From Bacillota bacterium (GTDB taxonomy: Bacteria > Bacillota > Sulfobacillia > Symbiobacteriales > Symbiobacteriaceae), in assembly GCA_023623185.1 (NCBI GenBank), contig JAMNXV010000171.1:1-64000 (forward strand): a stretch of DNA of 64,000 bases, in the 5' to 3' direction. The notes below the pieces were generated by a model. The model was not told the DNA's origin. It saw nothing but the letters and a program-made list of their open reading frames with translations, and searched no databases. A program made the translations under genes and the position numbers. This document shows positions 8,190 through 18,443 of this stretch, in pieces (position 1 is the first letter of the stretch; each line of letters opens with the position of its first letter).

Positions 8190-9029
8190 CTAAAGTATCT
8201 TCGTGGCGACGGCCTCCACGGCCGACCAGGTGAAGGGAAAGCCCGTGGGCCAGGCCATGGCCATGAGCTGCGCCGCGGCGCTTTGCACCCGGCTGACCTC
8301 GGCCTCGGTGAGGTCGCCGGGCCAGGTGGGGGCGATGACCGACATGAGCTGCACGAAGGGGACCGGTTCGGTGATCTGCTCGCGCTGTATACGGTTCTGC
8401 AGCCGTTCGACGACGAACCCGGCCTGCTGCATCAGGCCGGCCAGCTCGCCGGGGGTGGGCAGTTCGGGGATCGGCGGCGCACGGTCCGGGCCCAGCACGG
8501 CGCGGATGACGGCGTCGATGAGCAGAAACCACTCGCGGAAGCCCGGAGCGGTGGCGGTGATGAGCACCAACTGCCCGCCTGGCTTCAGCACGCGGGCCAG
8601 TCCGCGCATGGCGGACGGCCGGTCCCGGAACCAGTGGAAGACGGAATTGCAGATCACCAGATCAAAGGCGGCATCGGGGAATGGCAGCTGCTCCGCGTCG
8701 CCCAGGAGGATGGTCGCGGGGATTCCCAGCTGCCGGGCCTTCGCGGTGGCCACCGCGACCATGCCCGGCGAGATGTCGATGCCGACCAGAGGGCCTGTGG
8801 GAGCGAACCAGCGGGCGGCTTCGAAGAGGTTGAGTCCAGTGCCGCAGCCGACGTCGAGGATGGCCGGCCGCGGCCCCACCCGCACATAGGGCAGCACTCG
8901 GCGGATCGCGGCCAGGTAACTCTGTCCGGCCAGCAGGTCATACAGCGCCGACGTGCGCGAGTACCCCATGGCCAGCCGCGCCTTTTCGCCATCCACAGGA
9001 CTGCACCCCCCGGACCTCAGCATATTCAC
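8190..9029 (-). CDS. SAM-dependent class I methyltransferase
   Basis: 279 residues. Motif I ILDVGCGTGLN lies near residue 57, the acidic ribose-binding end of strand 2 is LVGIDIS, and motif post-I/II and III follow in LLGDAEQLPFPDAAFDLVICN. It belongs to the Methyltransf_11/UbiE-like group with an unknown small-molecule substrate. The C-terminal 100 residues carry no recognised motif. GTG 9029 and ATG 9023 lack a good ribosome site; ATG 8969 (MGYSRTSALYDLL) is a credible shorter start and matches where such proteins usually begin. The divergent gene at 9121 begins 91 bases away. Confidence 0.82.
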   Translation of the reverse strand: MNMLRSGGCSPVDGEKARLAMGYSRTSALYDLLAGQSYLAAIRRVLPYVRVGPRPAILDVGCGTGLNLFEAARWFAPTGPLVGIDISPGMVAVATAKARQLGIPATILLGDAEQLPFPDAAFDLVICNSVFHWFRDRPSAMRGLARVLKPGGQLVLITATAPGFREWFLLIDAVIRAVLGPDRAPPIPELPTPGELAGLMQQAGFVVERLQNRIQREQITEPVPFVQLMSVIAPTWPGDLTEAEVSRVQSAAAQLMAMAWPTGFPFTWSAVEAVATKIL

Positions 9030-9120
9030 ACGGGGCAGATCCGTCCCAGGGACCGATTCGGCCGCACCTCCATAAGATGGCGTCAGTCATGCGAAATGCG
9101 CCCTGAGAGGTGGTTGACCG

Positions 9121-10065
9121 ATGCGACACGGTTTCATCGCCGCGCCGCCCTTCATCCCGCCGGGCGGAATGCGAATACCCGGTCCCCCGCCCGCGATGCC
9201 TCCTTTGCCCGTCCACATGCCCCTGCCCCCCGCCGCCTCGCAGTCCTCCCAGCTCGCCGGGCCCTCTGCTGCACAGCCCGGGCCGGCCGGATCGGTTTCA
9301 CCGGGGGCTCCCGCAGATCCGACCCAGGGGTTTCCGCCGCTGACGGCGCAGGGCTTCCCGGGCATGCCGGCGTCGGGCGTTCCGGGGTTGGCGCTGCAGG
9401 GTGTGCCGGGCGTGCCGGTTCAGGGTGTCTCCGGGCCGGCGCCGAATGGGCTCCCGGGTGCGCCGGCGCAGGGCCTCCCGGGTTTACCCGTCCAGGCGCT
9501 TCCGACCCCGCTTGCCGGCACGGCTCCCCAAGGCATTCCGAGCCCGGGCGCGCAGGGCTTCCCGATGCCGCCGGGCTTTGGGGGCATGGCGCCGCAAGGC
9601 GTTCCCGGCATGATGGCGCAAGGCTTCCCGGGTCTTTCGCAGCAGGCTGCACCCGGCTCGCAGGACCTCTTCGGCCTTCCGGCGTCCTCCGCCGAGGCCT
9701 TCGCGGCTGAAGCGGCCTCGGCCGGCACGGCCTCGACTGATGCGGGCACGGCCTCGACTGCTGCGGGCACGACCTCCACTGCTGCGGGCACTGCGCCGGC
9801 TCCCGCAGGCGCATTCCCGGGCGCCGATCCGTTCTGGGCGCAGCGGCAGGCGCTGGCCCAGCAACTCCTGGCGCAGCAGGCGGTTCAGCAGCAGGCGGCC
9901 TTGGCGGCGATGCTGCCCGGTATGGCGGACCAGGCCTTTGGGGCATCTGAGACAGCCGCGCCGGAGCCCGACGCGCCGGCCCCTGCCCCTTCCACACAGC
10001 GTCGGCTGAGAGCCGGTACCTACTCGACCAGAGGCCTCGGGGGCGGTTATTCGACCCGGGGCTGA
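9121..10065 (+). CDS. Pro/Gly/Ala-rich low-complexity protein with collagen-like repeats
   Basis: 314 residues. Residues 60-175 contain about a dozen imperfect 6-10 residue repeats of the type xQGFPGM, LQGVPG, AQGLPGL and PQGIPS. A block of AGTAST repeats then spans 200-225, followed by a Gln/Ala-rich helix near 240-265. The protein ends with two nearby copies of YSTRG, separated by LGGG. There is no signal peptide or membrane segment. GAGAGG ten bases before the ATG supports the start, and a perfect terminator hairpin follows. A spore-coat or filamentous structural role is a guess from composition only. Confidence 0.7.
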   Translation: MRHGFIAAPPFIPPGGMRIPGPPPAMPPLPVHMPLPPAASQSSQLAGPSAAQPGPAGSVSPGAPADPTQGFPPLTAQGFPGMPASGVPGLALQGVPGVPVQGVSGPAPNGLPGAPAQGLPGLPVQALPTPLAGTAPQGIPSPGAQGFPMPPGFGGMAPQGVPGMMAQGFPGLSQQAAPGSQDLFGLPASSAEAFAAEAASAGTASTDAGTASTAAGTTSTAAGTAPAPAGAFPGADPFWAQRQALAQQLLAQQAVQQQAALAAMLPGMADQAFGASETAAPEPDAPAPAPSTQRRLRAGTYSTRGLGGGYSTRG

Positions 10066-10085
10066 ACGGGTCCATCTGGCACATA

Positions 10086-10117
10086 CCCGGGGGCTCCGCA
10101 GGCGCGGAGCCCCCGGG
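10086..10117 (+). terminator. Perfect 14-bp hairpin terminator
   Basis: CCCGGGGGCTCCGC pairs completely with its complement across an AGGC tetraloop just after the stop at 10065. No T-run follows, so it may end transcription weakly or protect the mRNA 3' end. Confidence 0.6.
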
Positions 10118-10194
10118 CTGTTCGCGCGGTGGAGCCAAATCCGACATTTTTATCTTCGAAACGTCAATGACACTTCCACACAGGCTGAAGAGTT

Positions 10195-10261
10195 GGTACT
10201 ATAGTGCATGAGGACGACCATCCTAATAGTACCGATGTGCACAGGCCATCCTCCCCTGTGC
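10195..10261 (+). promoter_or_regulatory. Promoter and nested inverted repeats upstream of the icd-mdh-citrate synthase unit
   Basis: A -10 element TATAGT lies at 10200-10205 with no clear -35. It overlaps a perfect inverted repeat, GGTACTAT at 10195-10202 and ATAGTACC at 10226-10233. A second repeat, GCACAGG at 10239-10245 and CCTGTGC at 10255-10261, follows at once. These are candidate operators or leader structures for TCA genes; the regulator is unknown. Confidence 0.5.
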
Positions 10262-10286
10262 TCATTCTGTGATAGTTTTCACGAGC

Positions 10287-10324
10287 TTTGGCCAGGGCGG
10301 GCAGCCCACCGCCCTCTGGCCAAA
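10287..10324 (+). promoter_or_regulatory. Leader hairpin upstream of icd
   Basis: TTTGGCCAG and GGCGG pair with CCGCC and CTGGCCAAA across a short loop, with a two-base bulge. It lies in the middle of a leader of about 240 bases before icd. No T-run follows, so attenuation is possible but unproven. The rest of the 10118-10444 gap shows no coding sequence. Confidence 0.5.
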
Positions 10325-10444
10325 TGGCGATAATCGGAGGGATCAGGCTTCCCTTGCCCCGCGCCTCACCGGGGCCGTCTCCAGCAGGCTGCCTGCGCCC
10401 TCCACGCGGCCCTGAAGGCCGTAAAGGACGATGGAGGTGCTGAT

Positions 10445-11710
<1,266 letters not shown>

Positions 11711-11744
11711 TTCAACTGCAGCAGGGAAAGGGGCAGGGATTTTG

Positions 11745-12692
11745 ATGAAGCGGAACAAGATCGCGATTATTGGCTCTGGCTTCACCGGTCAGGGAACTGC
11801 CCTGTTCGCGGCTGCCCGCGACCTGGGGGACATCGTGCTGGTCGACCTGCCGGTCAAGGAGAACTTTGCCAAGGGCGTCGCCCTGGACCTGATGGAGGCC
11901 ATGCCCGTCTACGGCAGCGACACCCGCCTGACGGGCACCGCCGACTACGCTGACATCGCCGGGGCAGACGTGGTCGTGATCACCGCCGGCGTGCCGCGCA
12001 AGCCCGGCATGAGCCGCGAGGACCTGGTCAACACCAACGCCGCCATCGTGAAGGATGTAGCCGAGAAGGTGGCGAAATATGCGCCCAACTCGGTGATCAT
12101 CGTCCTCTCGAACCCCGTCGACTCCATGACCTACGTGGCCCTGAAGGCCTCGGGCTTCCCCAAGAACCGGGTGATCGGCCAGTCCGGCGTGCTGGACACC
12201 GCGCGCTTCCGGACCTTCCTGGCTGAGGCCATCGGCTGCTCCTTCCAGGACGTCGTCGGCTGCGTCCTCGGCGGCCACGGCGACGATATGGTGCCCCTGG
12301 TGCGGTACACCTCTGCCGGCGGCATCCCGGTGGAGAAGCTGCTGCCGAAGGAGACCATCGACGCCATCGTCGAGCGCACCCGCAAGGGCGGCGGCGAGAT
12401 CGTCAACCTCATGGGCACCTCCGCCGGCTACGCCCCGGGCATGGCCCTGGTCGAGATGATCGAGGCGATCCTGAAGGACCGCAAGCGCATTCTGCCCTCC
12501 ATCGCCTACCTGGAGGGCGAGTACGGGTACAACGACATGTGCCTGGGCGTGATGACCCTGCTCGGCGGCAACGGTTTGGAGCGGGTGATCGAGATCGACC
12601 TGACGGATGAGGAGAAGGCTGCGCTGGACAAGGGCGCCCGGGGCGTGAAGCAGCTCATCGAGATGCTGAAGGCGGGCGTCCTGGCGCAGTAG
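11745..12692 (+). CDS. mdh: Malate dehydrogenase (LDH-like type)
   Basis: 315 residues. The dinucleotide-binding loop is IGSGFTGQG and the following acidic VDLP indicates NAD. Malate specificity is indicated by the [10 protein letters not shown] loop (Arg instead of the Gln of lactate dehydrogenase), and the catalytic His is in GGHGDDMV. It interconverts malate and oxaloacetate, feeding the citrate synthase encoded next, 37 bp downstream. ATG 11745 is preferred to the TTG three bases upstream. Confidence 0.95.
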   Translation: MKRNKIAIIGSGFTGQGTALFAAARDLGDIVLVDLPVKENFAKGVALDLMEAMPVYGSDTRLTGTADYADIAGADVVVITAGVPRKPGMSREDLVNTNAAIVKDVAEKVAKYAPNSVIIVLSNPVDSMTYVALKASGFPKNRVIGQSGVLDTARFRTFLAEAIGCSFQDVVGCVLGGHGDDMVPLVRYTSAGGIPVEKLLPKETIDAIVERTRKGGGEIVNLMGTSAGYAPGMALVEMIEAILKDRKRILPSIAYLEGEYGYNDMCLGVMTLLGGNGLERVIEIDLTDEEKAALDKGARGVKQLIEMLKAGVLAQ

Positions 12693-12729
12693 CCGGCCGA
12701 GGACATCGAACCGGGGAGGGAAGGAGATC

Positions 12730-14049
12730 GTGTCACAGTTGAAGGCGACCCTGGCGCGGAAGGTCGAAGAGCATCGCGTTCGGACACAGCGCCTGCTGAA
12801 AGAGTACGGCCACGTGGTCATCGATGAGGTGACGATCGCGCAGGCCATCGGCGGGGCGCGGGATGTCCGCTGCCTGGTCACCGACATCTCCTACCTGGAT
12901 CCGCTGGAGGGGATCCGGTTCCGCGGCAAGACCATCGCCGAGACGTTCGAGGCGCTGCCCAAGGCGCCGGGCGGCGAGTACCCGACGGTGGAGGCGTTCT
13001 GGTACTTCCTGCTCACCGGCGAGGTGCCGACCCCGGAGCAGGCGGATGAGGTCGTCGCCGAGTGGAAGCAGCGGCGGGTGGTGCCTGCGTACGTCTACGA
13101 CGTGATCCGGGCCCTGCCCAAGGACAGCCACCCGATGACCATGCTCTCCGCGGGCATCCTCGCGATGCAGCGGGAGTCCAAGTTCGCGCAGTACTACCAC
13201 TCGGGCGAGTACAACAAGCAACGGGCCTGGGAGTACATGTACGAGGACGCGAGCGACCTGGTGGCCCGCATCCCGATGATCGCCGCCTATATCTACCGCT
13301 ACAAGTACAAGGATGACGTCCATATTCCGCCCGACCGCGATCTGGACATGGGCGCCAACTTCGCCCACATGATGGGCGTGCCGAAACCGTACGACGATGT
13401 CTCCCGCATGTACTTCATCCTGCACTCCGACCACGAGTCGGGCAACGTCTCCGCCCACACCGGCCACCTGGTGGCCTCGGCGCTGTCGGACGCGTACTAT
13501 GCGTACTCGGCGGCCCTGAACGGGCTGGCCGGCCCCCTGCACGGGCTGGCCAACCAGGAGGTCCTGCGCTGGATCATGCAGTTCCAGCAGAAGCTGGGCG
13601 AGGGCGTGGAGCCGACCCGGGAGAACGTCACGCAGGCGCTGTGGGATACGCTCAACGCCGGCCAGGTCATTCCGGGCTACGGCCACGCCGTGCTGCGCAA
13701 GACCGACCCGCGCTACACCGCGCAGCGGGAGTTCTGCCTGAAGCACCTGCCCGACGACCCGCTGTTCAAGCTGGTCAGCATGATCTACGAGGTCGCCCCG
13801 GGCGTGCTGATGGAGCACGGCAAGGCCAAGAACCCCTGGCCGAACGTTGACGCCCAGTCCGGCGTCATCCAGTGGCACTACGGCGTGCGGGAGTGGGACT
13901 TCTACACCGTTCTGTTCGGCGTGGGCCGGGCCCTGGGGGTCATGGCCAACATCACGTGGGACCGGGCCCTGGGTTACCCGATCGAACGGCCGAAGTCGGT
14001 CACCACCGACATGCTGGAGGAGTGGGGGGCGGCCGGAGGCCGCAAGTAG
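12730..14049 (+). CDS. Citrate synthase of the mitochondrial (eukaryotic-like) type
   Basis: 439 residues, longer than the usual Firmicute enzyme of about 370. It condenses oxaloacetate with acetyl-CoA. Long stretches match mitochondrial citrate synthases as I remember them: LHSDHESGNVSAHTGHL, GLAGPLHGLANQEVL, VIPGYGHAVLRKTDPRY and GKAKNPWPNVDA. The catalytic residues are His271, His319 and Asp374. The residue after Asp374-Ala is Gln376 where mitochondrial enzymes have His (DAHSG). GTG start with AAGGAG close by. Last gene of the icd-mdh unit; a clear terminator follows. Confidence 0.93.
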   Translation: MSQLKATLARKVEEHRVRTQRLLKEYGHVVIDEVTIAQAIGGARDVRCLVTDISYLDPLEGIRFRGKTIAETFEALPKAPGGEYPTVEAFWYFLLTGEVPTPEQADEVVAEWKQRRVVPAYVYDVIRALPKDSHPMTMLSAGILAMQRESKFAQYYHSGEYNKQRAWEYMYEDASDLVARIPMIAAYIYRYKYKDDVHIPPDRDLDMGANFAHMMGVPKPYDDVSRMYFILHSDHESGNVSAHTGHLVASALSDAYYAYSAALNGLAGPLHGLANQEVLRWIMQFQQKLGEGVEPTRENVTQALWDTLNAGQVIPGYGHAVLRKTDPRYTAQREFCLKHLPDDPLFKLVSMIYEVAPGVLMEHGKAKNPWPNVDAQSGVIQWHYGVREWDFYTVLFGVGRALGVMANITWDRALGYPIERPKSVTTDMLEEWGAAGGRK

Positions 14050-14071
14050 CGAGGGTTAGTGTGCCCAAGCT

Positions 14072-14116
14072 CCGGGAGGAGATGCACGGTGCGTTTCCTC
14101 CCGGCTTTTCTTGTTT
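14072..14116 (+). terminator. Rho-independent terminator of the icd-mdh-citrate synthase unit
   Basis: CCGGGAGGA pairs with TCCTCCCGG across a 15-base loop, followed by CTTTTCTTGTTTC. It lies 23 bases after the citrate synthase stop. Confidence 0.85.
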
Positions 14117-14243
14117 CAGGCGTGCGCAGTCACCCCGGACGGGCCGGCGGAATAGGATTCGGAGAGCAGATGGGCTGCAGACCGAACCTGAGGGCGGCTT
14201 TTTGCGTGTATAGATGGGATGGAGCCGTGCAGGAGGTGTGTCG

Positions 14244-16040
14244 ATGCCGGCGGTTGTGCGGTGGTGGGCGGGCGCGGTCCTGCTCATCGCGGCCATGCTG
14301 CTTGGTCGGCCGGCCGCGGCACAGGAGGTTCAGGAGGCGCCGTACAGCCAGTTCGTCCAGGACGTGCAGGCGCGCCGGGTGGCCCACGCCCGCATATCGG
14401 GACAGCGGCTGGAGGCGGCCTACCGGGACGGCGCCGCGAAGGTCGTCATCCTGCCGCCCGGCGACGTGCGCCTGCCGGGCCTGCTGATGCAGTACGGGGT
14501 GCGGGTGGAGTACATCCGGCAGGCGGATCCGGTCGCGTTCCGAACCCTGCTGCGCCTGGTGCCCCCGCTCCTCATCCTGGGCGCGATCCTGTGGCTGAGC
14601 CGCCGTTCCGCGGGCGGCAGCGGCGGGCTGCTGACCATGGAGCAGAGCCCGGCGCGCCTCTTCCGGGCCGGGGAGGGCAGCGTGACGCTGGCGGACGTGG
14701 CCGGACTCGACGAGGTGAAGGCGGAGCTGCAGGAGGTCGTCGACTTCCTGCGCGAGCCGGAGCGCTACGCGGCCCTGGGCGCCCGCATCCCCCGGGGCAT
14801 CCTGCTCTCGGGCCCGCCGGGCACGGGGAAGACGCTGCTGGCCCGGGCCCTGGCCGGCGAGGCGGACGTGCCCTTCTTCTCGGCCTCCGGCTCCGACTTC
14901 GTGGAGATGTTCGCCGGCACCGGCGCTGCCCGGGTGCGGGCGCTCTTTGCCCGGGCCCGGGAGTCGGCCCCCTGCATCGTGTTCATCGACGAGATCGACG
15001 CCCTGGCCCGCCGGCGCGGGGTCAGCGTGGGCGGCGGCGCCGAGGAGCGGGAGCAGACCATCAACCAACTGCTGGTGGAGATGGATGGCTTCGAGGGCGG
15101 CGACGGCGTCCTGGTGGTGGCCGCGACCAACCGGCCAGACGTGCTGGACCCGGCGATCCTCCGCCCCGGCCGCTTTGACCGGCACCTGACCGTGGATCCG
15201 CCTGACCGGAAGGGGCGGGAGCAGATCCTGGCGGTGCACGCCCGCGCGAAGCGGCTGAGCCAGACGGTGGCCCTGGCAGAGGTGGCCCGGCTCACCCCGG
15301 GCTTCACCGGCGCCGATCTGGCCAACCTGCTCAACGAGGCGGCCCTGCTGGCTGTGCGGGCAGGGGAGCGGGAGATCGGCTGGTCCCAGGTGGCGATGGC
15401 GCTGGAGCGGGTGGTGAGCGGCGGGCCGCCGCGCCGGGTGCGCGGCGCCGCGGCCGACCGGGTGCGGGCCGCCTACCACGAGGCCGGCCACGCGCTGGCG
15501 GGCGTCTGCCTGCGGGGCCCCGGCCGCCTGGTCAGGGTGTCGGTGCTGCCCCACGGGCGCGCCCTGGGCCACACGCTCTTCCGGGACGACGATGAGGAGC
15601 GGTACCTGCACAGCCGGCGCCACGCGCTCGATCGCCTGACCGAGCTCATGGCCGGCCGGGCGGCGGAGGAGCTGGCCCTGGGCGAGCCCAGCGCCGGAGC
15701 GGCCGACGACCTGGAGCGGGCCACCCGGCTCGCCCGCGCGATGGTGACGCGCTGGGGCATGGACCCGGAGATCGGCCCGGTGCGACTCCGGCACGAGGTG
15801 GAGGGGGAGGAGAGCCAAAGGCAGGCGGACCGGGCGATGCGGGCCCTGGTGGAGGAGGCCGGGCGCGCCGCCCGGGCGCTGCTGGAGGCCCGCATGCCGG
15901 CCCTGGAGCGGCTGGCCGCGGCCCTGCTGGAGCGGGAACGGCTGGAAGGCGAAGAGGCGGAGGCCCTGCTGGAGTTGACACCCGGCGCAAACCCTTCTAT
16001 AATCGTGGCTAATACTTCACGCGATGAAGGGAACCAGTAG
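14244..16040 (+). CDS. FtsH-type membrane AAA+ zinc metalloprotease
   Basis: 598 residues. Two membrane segments (about 6-26 and 105-122) flank a short external domain. The AAA module has Walker A GPPGTGKT, Walker B VFIDEIDA and the second region of homology [20 protein letters not shown]. The zinc site HEAGH is present ([10 protein letters not shown]). It degrades membrane and misfolded proteins. It is shorter than the main FtsH of about 640 residues, and the C-terminal third is Arg/Glu/Ala-rich, so it may be a second, specialised copy. ATG 14244 was chosen for AGGAGG seven bases upstream. The proB promoter lies inside its 3' end. Confidence 0.9.
   Translation: MPAVVRWWAGAVLLIAAMLLGRPAAAQEVQEAPYSQFVQDVQARRVAHARISGQRLEAAYRDGAAKVVILPPGDVRLPGLLMQYGVRVEYIRQADPVAFRTLLRLVPPLLILGAILWLSRRSAGGSGGLLTMEQSPARLFRAGEGSVTLADVAGLDEVKAELQEVVDFLREPERYAALGARIPRGILLSGPPGTGKTLLARALAGEADVPFFSASGSDFVEMFAGTGAARVRALFARARESAPCIVFIDEIDALARRRGVSVGGGAEEREQTINQLLVEMDGFEGGDGVLVVAATNRPDVLDPAILRPGRFDRHLTVDPPDRKGREQILAVHARAKRLSQTVALAEVARLTPGFTGADLANLLNEAALLAVRAGEREIGWSQVAMALERVVSGGPPRRVRGAAADRVRAAYHEAGHALAGVCLRGPGRLVRVSVLPHGRALGHTLFRDDDEERYLHSRRHALDRLTELMAGRAAEELALGEPSAGAADDLERATRLARAMVTRWGMDPEIGPVRLRHEVEGEESQRQADRAMRALVEEAGRAARALLEARMPALERLAAALLERERLEGEEAEALLELTPGANPSIIVANTSRDEGNQ
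15975..16003 (+). promoter_or_regulatory. Consensus promoter for the T-box/proBA transcript
   Basis: Perfect TTGACA (15975-15980), 17-base spacer and perfect TATAAT (15998-16003), located within the last codons of the ftsH-like gene. Transcription would start near 16010, just before the T-box leader. Confidence 0.92.
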
Positions 16041-16281
16041 AAGGGCACCAGCCCTACACAGAGAGCCGGGCCTTGTGGTGCAAGCCCGGCTGGGCGCTGG
16101 CCTTTGAACCCATCCCGGAGCTGGCGGCGAAGAGTCGTCCCGGGAAGCCCGGCCCGTTATCCCCGGGGGCGCCTTGGTTGGGCGCTGCGCAATGAGTGGG
16201 CGCGCGGGCAGAGGTCCGCGGCTCAGGCTGGTGGTACCACGGGAGAAAACCCCGTCCGGCATGGACGGGGTTATTATTTTT
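16010..16281 (+). ncRNA. T-box leader (proline-specific) controlling proBA
   Basis: The leader contains the stem I landmarks GATGAAGGGAACCAGTAGAA and CAGAGAGCC, and a specifier loop TTTGAA-CCC-ATCCCGGAG with CCC (Pro) at 16109-16111. The conserved T-box GGTGGTACCACGG (16230-16242) contains the region that pairs with the uncharged tRNA acceptor end. A terminator follows, AACCCCGTCC with its complement (16248-16272) and a T-run to 16281. Uncharged tRNA-Pro should favour the antiterminator and raise proBA expression. Specifier position was read by eye from the usual T-box layout. Confidence 0.92.
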
Positions 16282-16309
16282 CGGATCAACGACGAGGGAG
16301 GCGGCGGGT

Positions 16310-17098
16310 TTGCGTGCGCGTCTACGGCAATGTAAGCGGATCATTATTAAGGTGGGTACATCGACGCTGACCCATCCCGGCGGCCACCTGCACCTTGGCC
16401 GCATGGAGGCGCTGGTCCGGCAGATCGCCGACCTGCACTTCGAGGGGCGCCAGGTGATCCTGGTGACCTCGGGGGCGGTGGGCGCCGGCCTGGGCAAGCT
16501 GGGCCTCACCGAGCGGCCGGCGGAGGTGGCCGCCAAGCAGGCCCTGGCGGCGGTGGGCCAGGGGCTCCTGATGCAGCGGTACGAAGGGCTCTTCGGCGAG
16601 TACGGGCTGGTGGTGGGGCAGGTGCTGCTTACCCGGGAGGACCTGGAGGATCCCGGCCGGCGGGAGTCCTCGGCCCAGGTGATGGAGCGGCTGCTCGAAT
16701 GGGGGGTCGTCCCCATCGTCAACGAGAACGACACGGTGACCAGCGAGGAGATCCGGGTGGGTGACAACGACACGCTGTCCGCCCGGGTGGCCGCGCTGGT
16801 GGGCGCCGATCTGCTGATCCTGCTCTCGGATGTGGAGGGGCTCTACCCCGCCGATCCGCAACTGCACCCGGGGCTCTCGCCGCTCTCGGTGGTCTCGCCC
16901 GACGACGACCTCGACAGCATGGCCGGCGGGGCCGGCAGCGCCAACGGCACGGGGGGGATGGTGACCAAGGTGGCGGCCGCCCGCATCTGCGCGGAGCACG
17001 GCATCCCGATGGTCCTGGCCAGGGGCGAGCGGCAGGATGTGCTCAGGCAGATCATGGCCGGCGAGGAGATCGGCACACTGTTTATTCGGGAGGGGTAA
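16310..17098 (+). CDS. proB: Glutamate 5-kinase (proline biosynthesis), short form
   Basis: 262 residues from TTG 16310 with GGAGG eight bases before. It phosphorylates glutamate to gamma-glutamyl phosphate. The amino-acid kinase fold is seen in IIIKVGTSTL, VTSGAVGAG, VVPIVNENDTV and LLILSDVEGLY-like motifs. The protein stops after the kinase domain and lacks the C-terminal PUA domain found in E. coli ProB, a known short form. It follows the proline T-box and is four bases from proA. Confidence 0.93.
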   Translation: MRARLRQCKRIIIKVGTSTLTHPGGHLHLGRMEALVRQIADLHFEGRQVILVTSGAVGAGLGKLGLTERPAEVAAKQALAAVGQGLLMQRYEGLFGEYGLVVGQVLLTREDLEDPGRRESSAQVMERLLEWGVVPIVNENDTVTSEEIRVGDNDTLSARVAALVGADLLILLSDVEGLYPADPQLHPGLSPLSVVSPDDDLDSMAGGAGSANGTGGMVTKVAAARICAEHGIPMVLARGERQDVLRQIMAGEEIGTLFIREG

Positions 17099-17102
17099 CG
17101 CC

Positions 17103-18443
17103 ATGGCGATGGATGTGCGGAGCATGGCCCGGCAGGCCCGGGCGGCCCAGCGGCGGCTGGAGCTGACGACGACGGAGGAGCGGAACGCGGCCCTGGAGGC
17201 GATCGCCCGGGCGCTGGAGGCGCACGCGGAGAGAATCGTGGCGGCCAACGCGGCTGACCTGGCCGCTGCGGAGGAGGCCGGCCTCTCCGGCCCGATGATC
17301 GCCCGGCTCAGGCTGGATGAGGCGAAGCTGGCGGGGGTGATCCGCGGCGTGCGGGCGGTGGCCGAGCTGCCCGACCCGCTGGCGGCGGAGCCCGAGGCCT
17401 GGGTGCGTCCCAACGGGCTGCGCATCCAGCGGGTGCGGGTGCCCCTGGGGGTCATCGGCATCATCTACGAGTCGCGCCCCGGCGTCACGGTGGACGCCGC
17501 CGTCCTGTGTCTGAAGGCGGGCAACGCCGTGCTGCTGAAGGGCGGCAAGGAGGCGGCCCGTTCCAACGCGGCCCTGGGCGAGGCGATGGCGGCGGGGCTG
17601 CGGGACGCGGGGCTGCCGGTGGAGCTGGCGCAGGTGCTGCCCTCCTCCCGGGAGGCGGCGGCGGAGCTGATGGCGGCCCACGGGCTGGTGGACGTGTTGA
17701 TCCCCCGCGGCGGGGCGGGGCTCATCCGGGCCACGGTGGAGCAGTCGCGGGTGCCGGTGATCGAGACGGGCACGGGGGTGTGCCACGTGTACGTGCACGC
17801 CGCGGCGGACCTGGGCATGGCCCGGGAGATCGTCCTCAACGCCAAGCTCTCCAACCCGGCGGTCTGCAACGCGGCTGAGACCTTGCTGGTGGACCGGGAG
17901 GTGGCCGGTCGCTTCCTGGCCGACGTGGGCCCGGCGCTCCTGGCCGCGGGGGTGCGCCTCCGGGCATGCCCGGAGGCCCTGGCGCTGCTGGCGGAGGCGG
18001 GCGTTGGCGCAAGTGCTGGTGCTGGGGCTGGTGCCGGCGTTGGGGTTCGCGCGGGTGTGGGCGCTGGCGAAGGTGCAGCCGCCGGCGCTGCGGTGGAGCC
18101 GGCCCGGGAGGATGACTGGGCGGCGGAGTACCTGGGCCTCACCCTGGCGGTGAAGGTGGTGGCCGGCCTGGACGAGGCCCTGGCGCACATCGCCCGCTAC
18201 GGCACCGGCCACTCGGAGGCGATCGTCACCGCCGACGCCGCGGTGGCCGACCGCTTCCTGCGCTCCGTGGACGCCGCGACCGTCTACCACAACGCCTCCA
18301 CGCGCTTCACCGACGGCGGAGAGTTCGGCTTCGGCGCGGAGATCGGCATCTCCACCCAGAAGCTGCACGCCCGGGGTCCCATGGGGCTGGCTGAACTGAC
18401 GACGTACAAGTACGTGGTGCTCGGGTCAGGGCAGGTGCGGTGA
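17103..18443 (+). CDS. proA: Gamma-glutamyl phosphate reductase with a Gly/Ala insert
   Basis: 446 residues. It reduces gamma-glutamyl phosphate to the semialdehyde with NADPH. The aldehyde-dehydrogenase-like fold shows GVIGIIYESRPGVTVDA, ETGTGVCHVYV, the catalytic Cys in NPAVCNAAETLL, and HNASTRFTDGGEFGFGAEIGIS-type C-terminal motifs (YHNASTRF, DGGEFGFG). It is about 28 residues longer than usual because of an insert of Gly, Ala and Val between LALLAEAG and the EPAREDDW segment. GGGAGGGG precedes the ATG. Second gene of the T-box operon. Confidence 0.94.
   Translation: MAMDVRSMARQARAAQRRLELTTTEERNAALEAIARALEAHAERIVAANAADLAAAEEAGLSGPMIARLRLDEAKLAGVIRGVRAVAELPDPLAAEPEAWVRPNGLRIQRVRVPLGVIGIIYESRPGVTVDAAVLCLKAGNAVLLKGGKEAARSNAALGEAMAAGLRDAGLPVELAQVLPSSREAAAELMAAHGLVDVLIPRGGAGLIRATVEQSRVPVIETGTGVCHVYVHAAADLGMAREIVLNAKLSNPAVCNAAETLLVDREVAGRFLADVGPALLAAGVRLRACPEALALLAEAGVGASAGAGAGAGVGVRAGVGAGEGAAAGAAVEPAREDDWAAEYLGLTLAVKVVAGLDEALAHIARYGTGHSEAIVTADAAVADRFLRSVDAATVYHNASTRFTDGGEFGFGAEIGISTQKLHARGPMGLAELTTYKYVVLGSGQVR
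17995..18100 (+). repeat. In-frame low-complexity insert within proA
   Basis: Degenerate GGCGCTGGTGCTGG-like hexamer and nonamer repeats encode alternating Gly and Ala/Val between the catalytic and oligomerisation parts of ProA. The insert looks like expansion by slippage that has kept the frame. Confidence 0.7.

Noticed and set aside
8283-9710. Long rightward frame opposite the methyltransferase gene
   Set aside because: Antisense to a well-recognised methyltransferase and out of frame with the 9121 gene; composition is that of a shadow.
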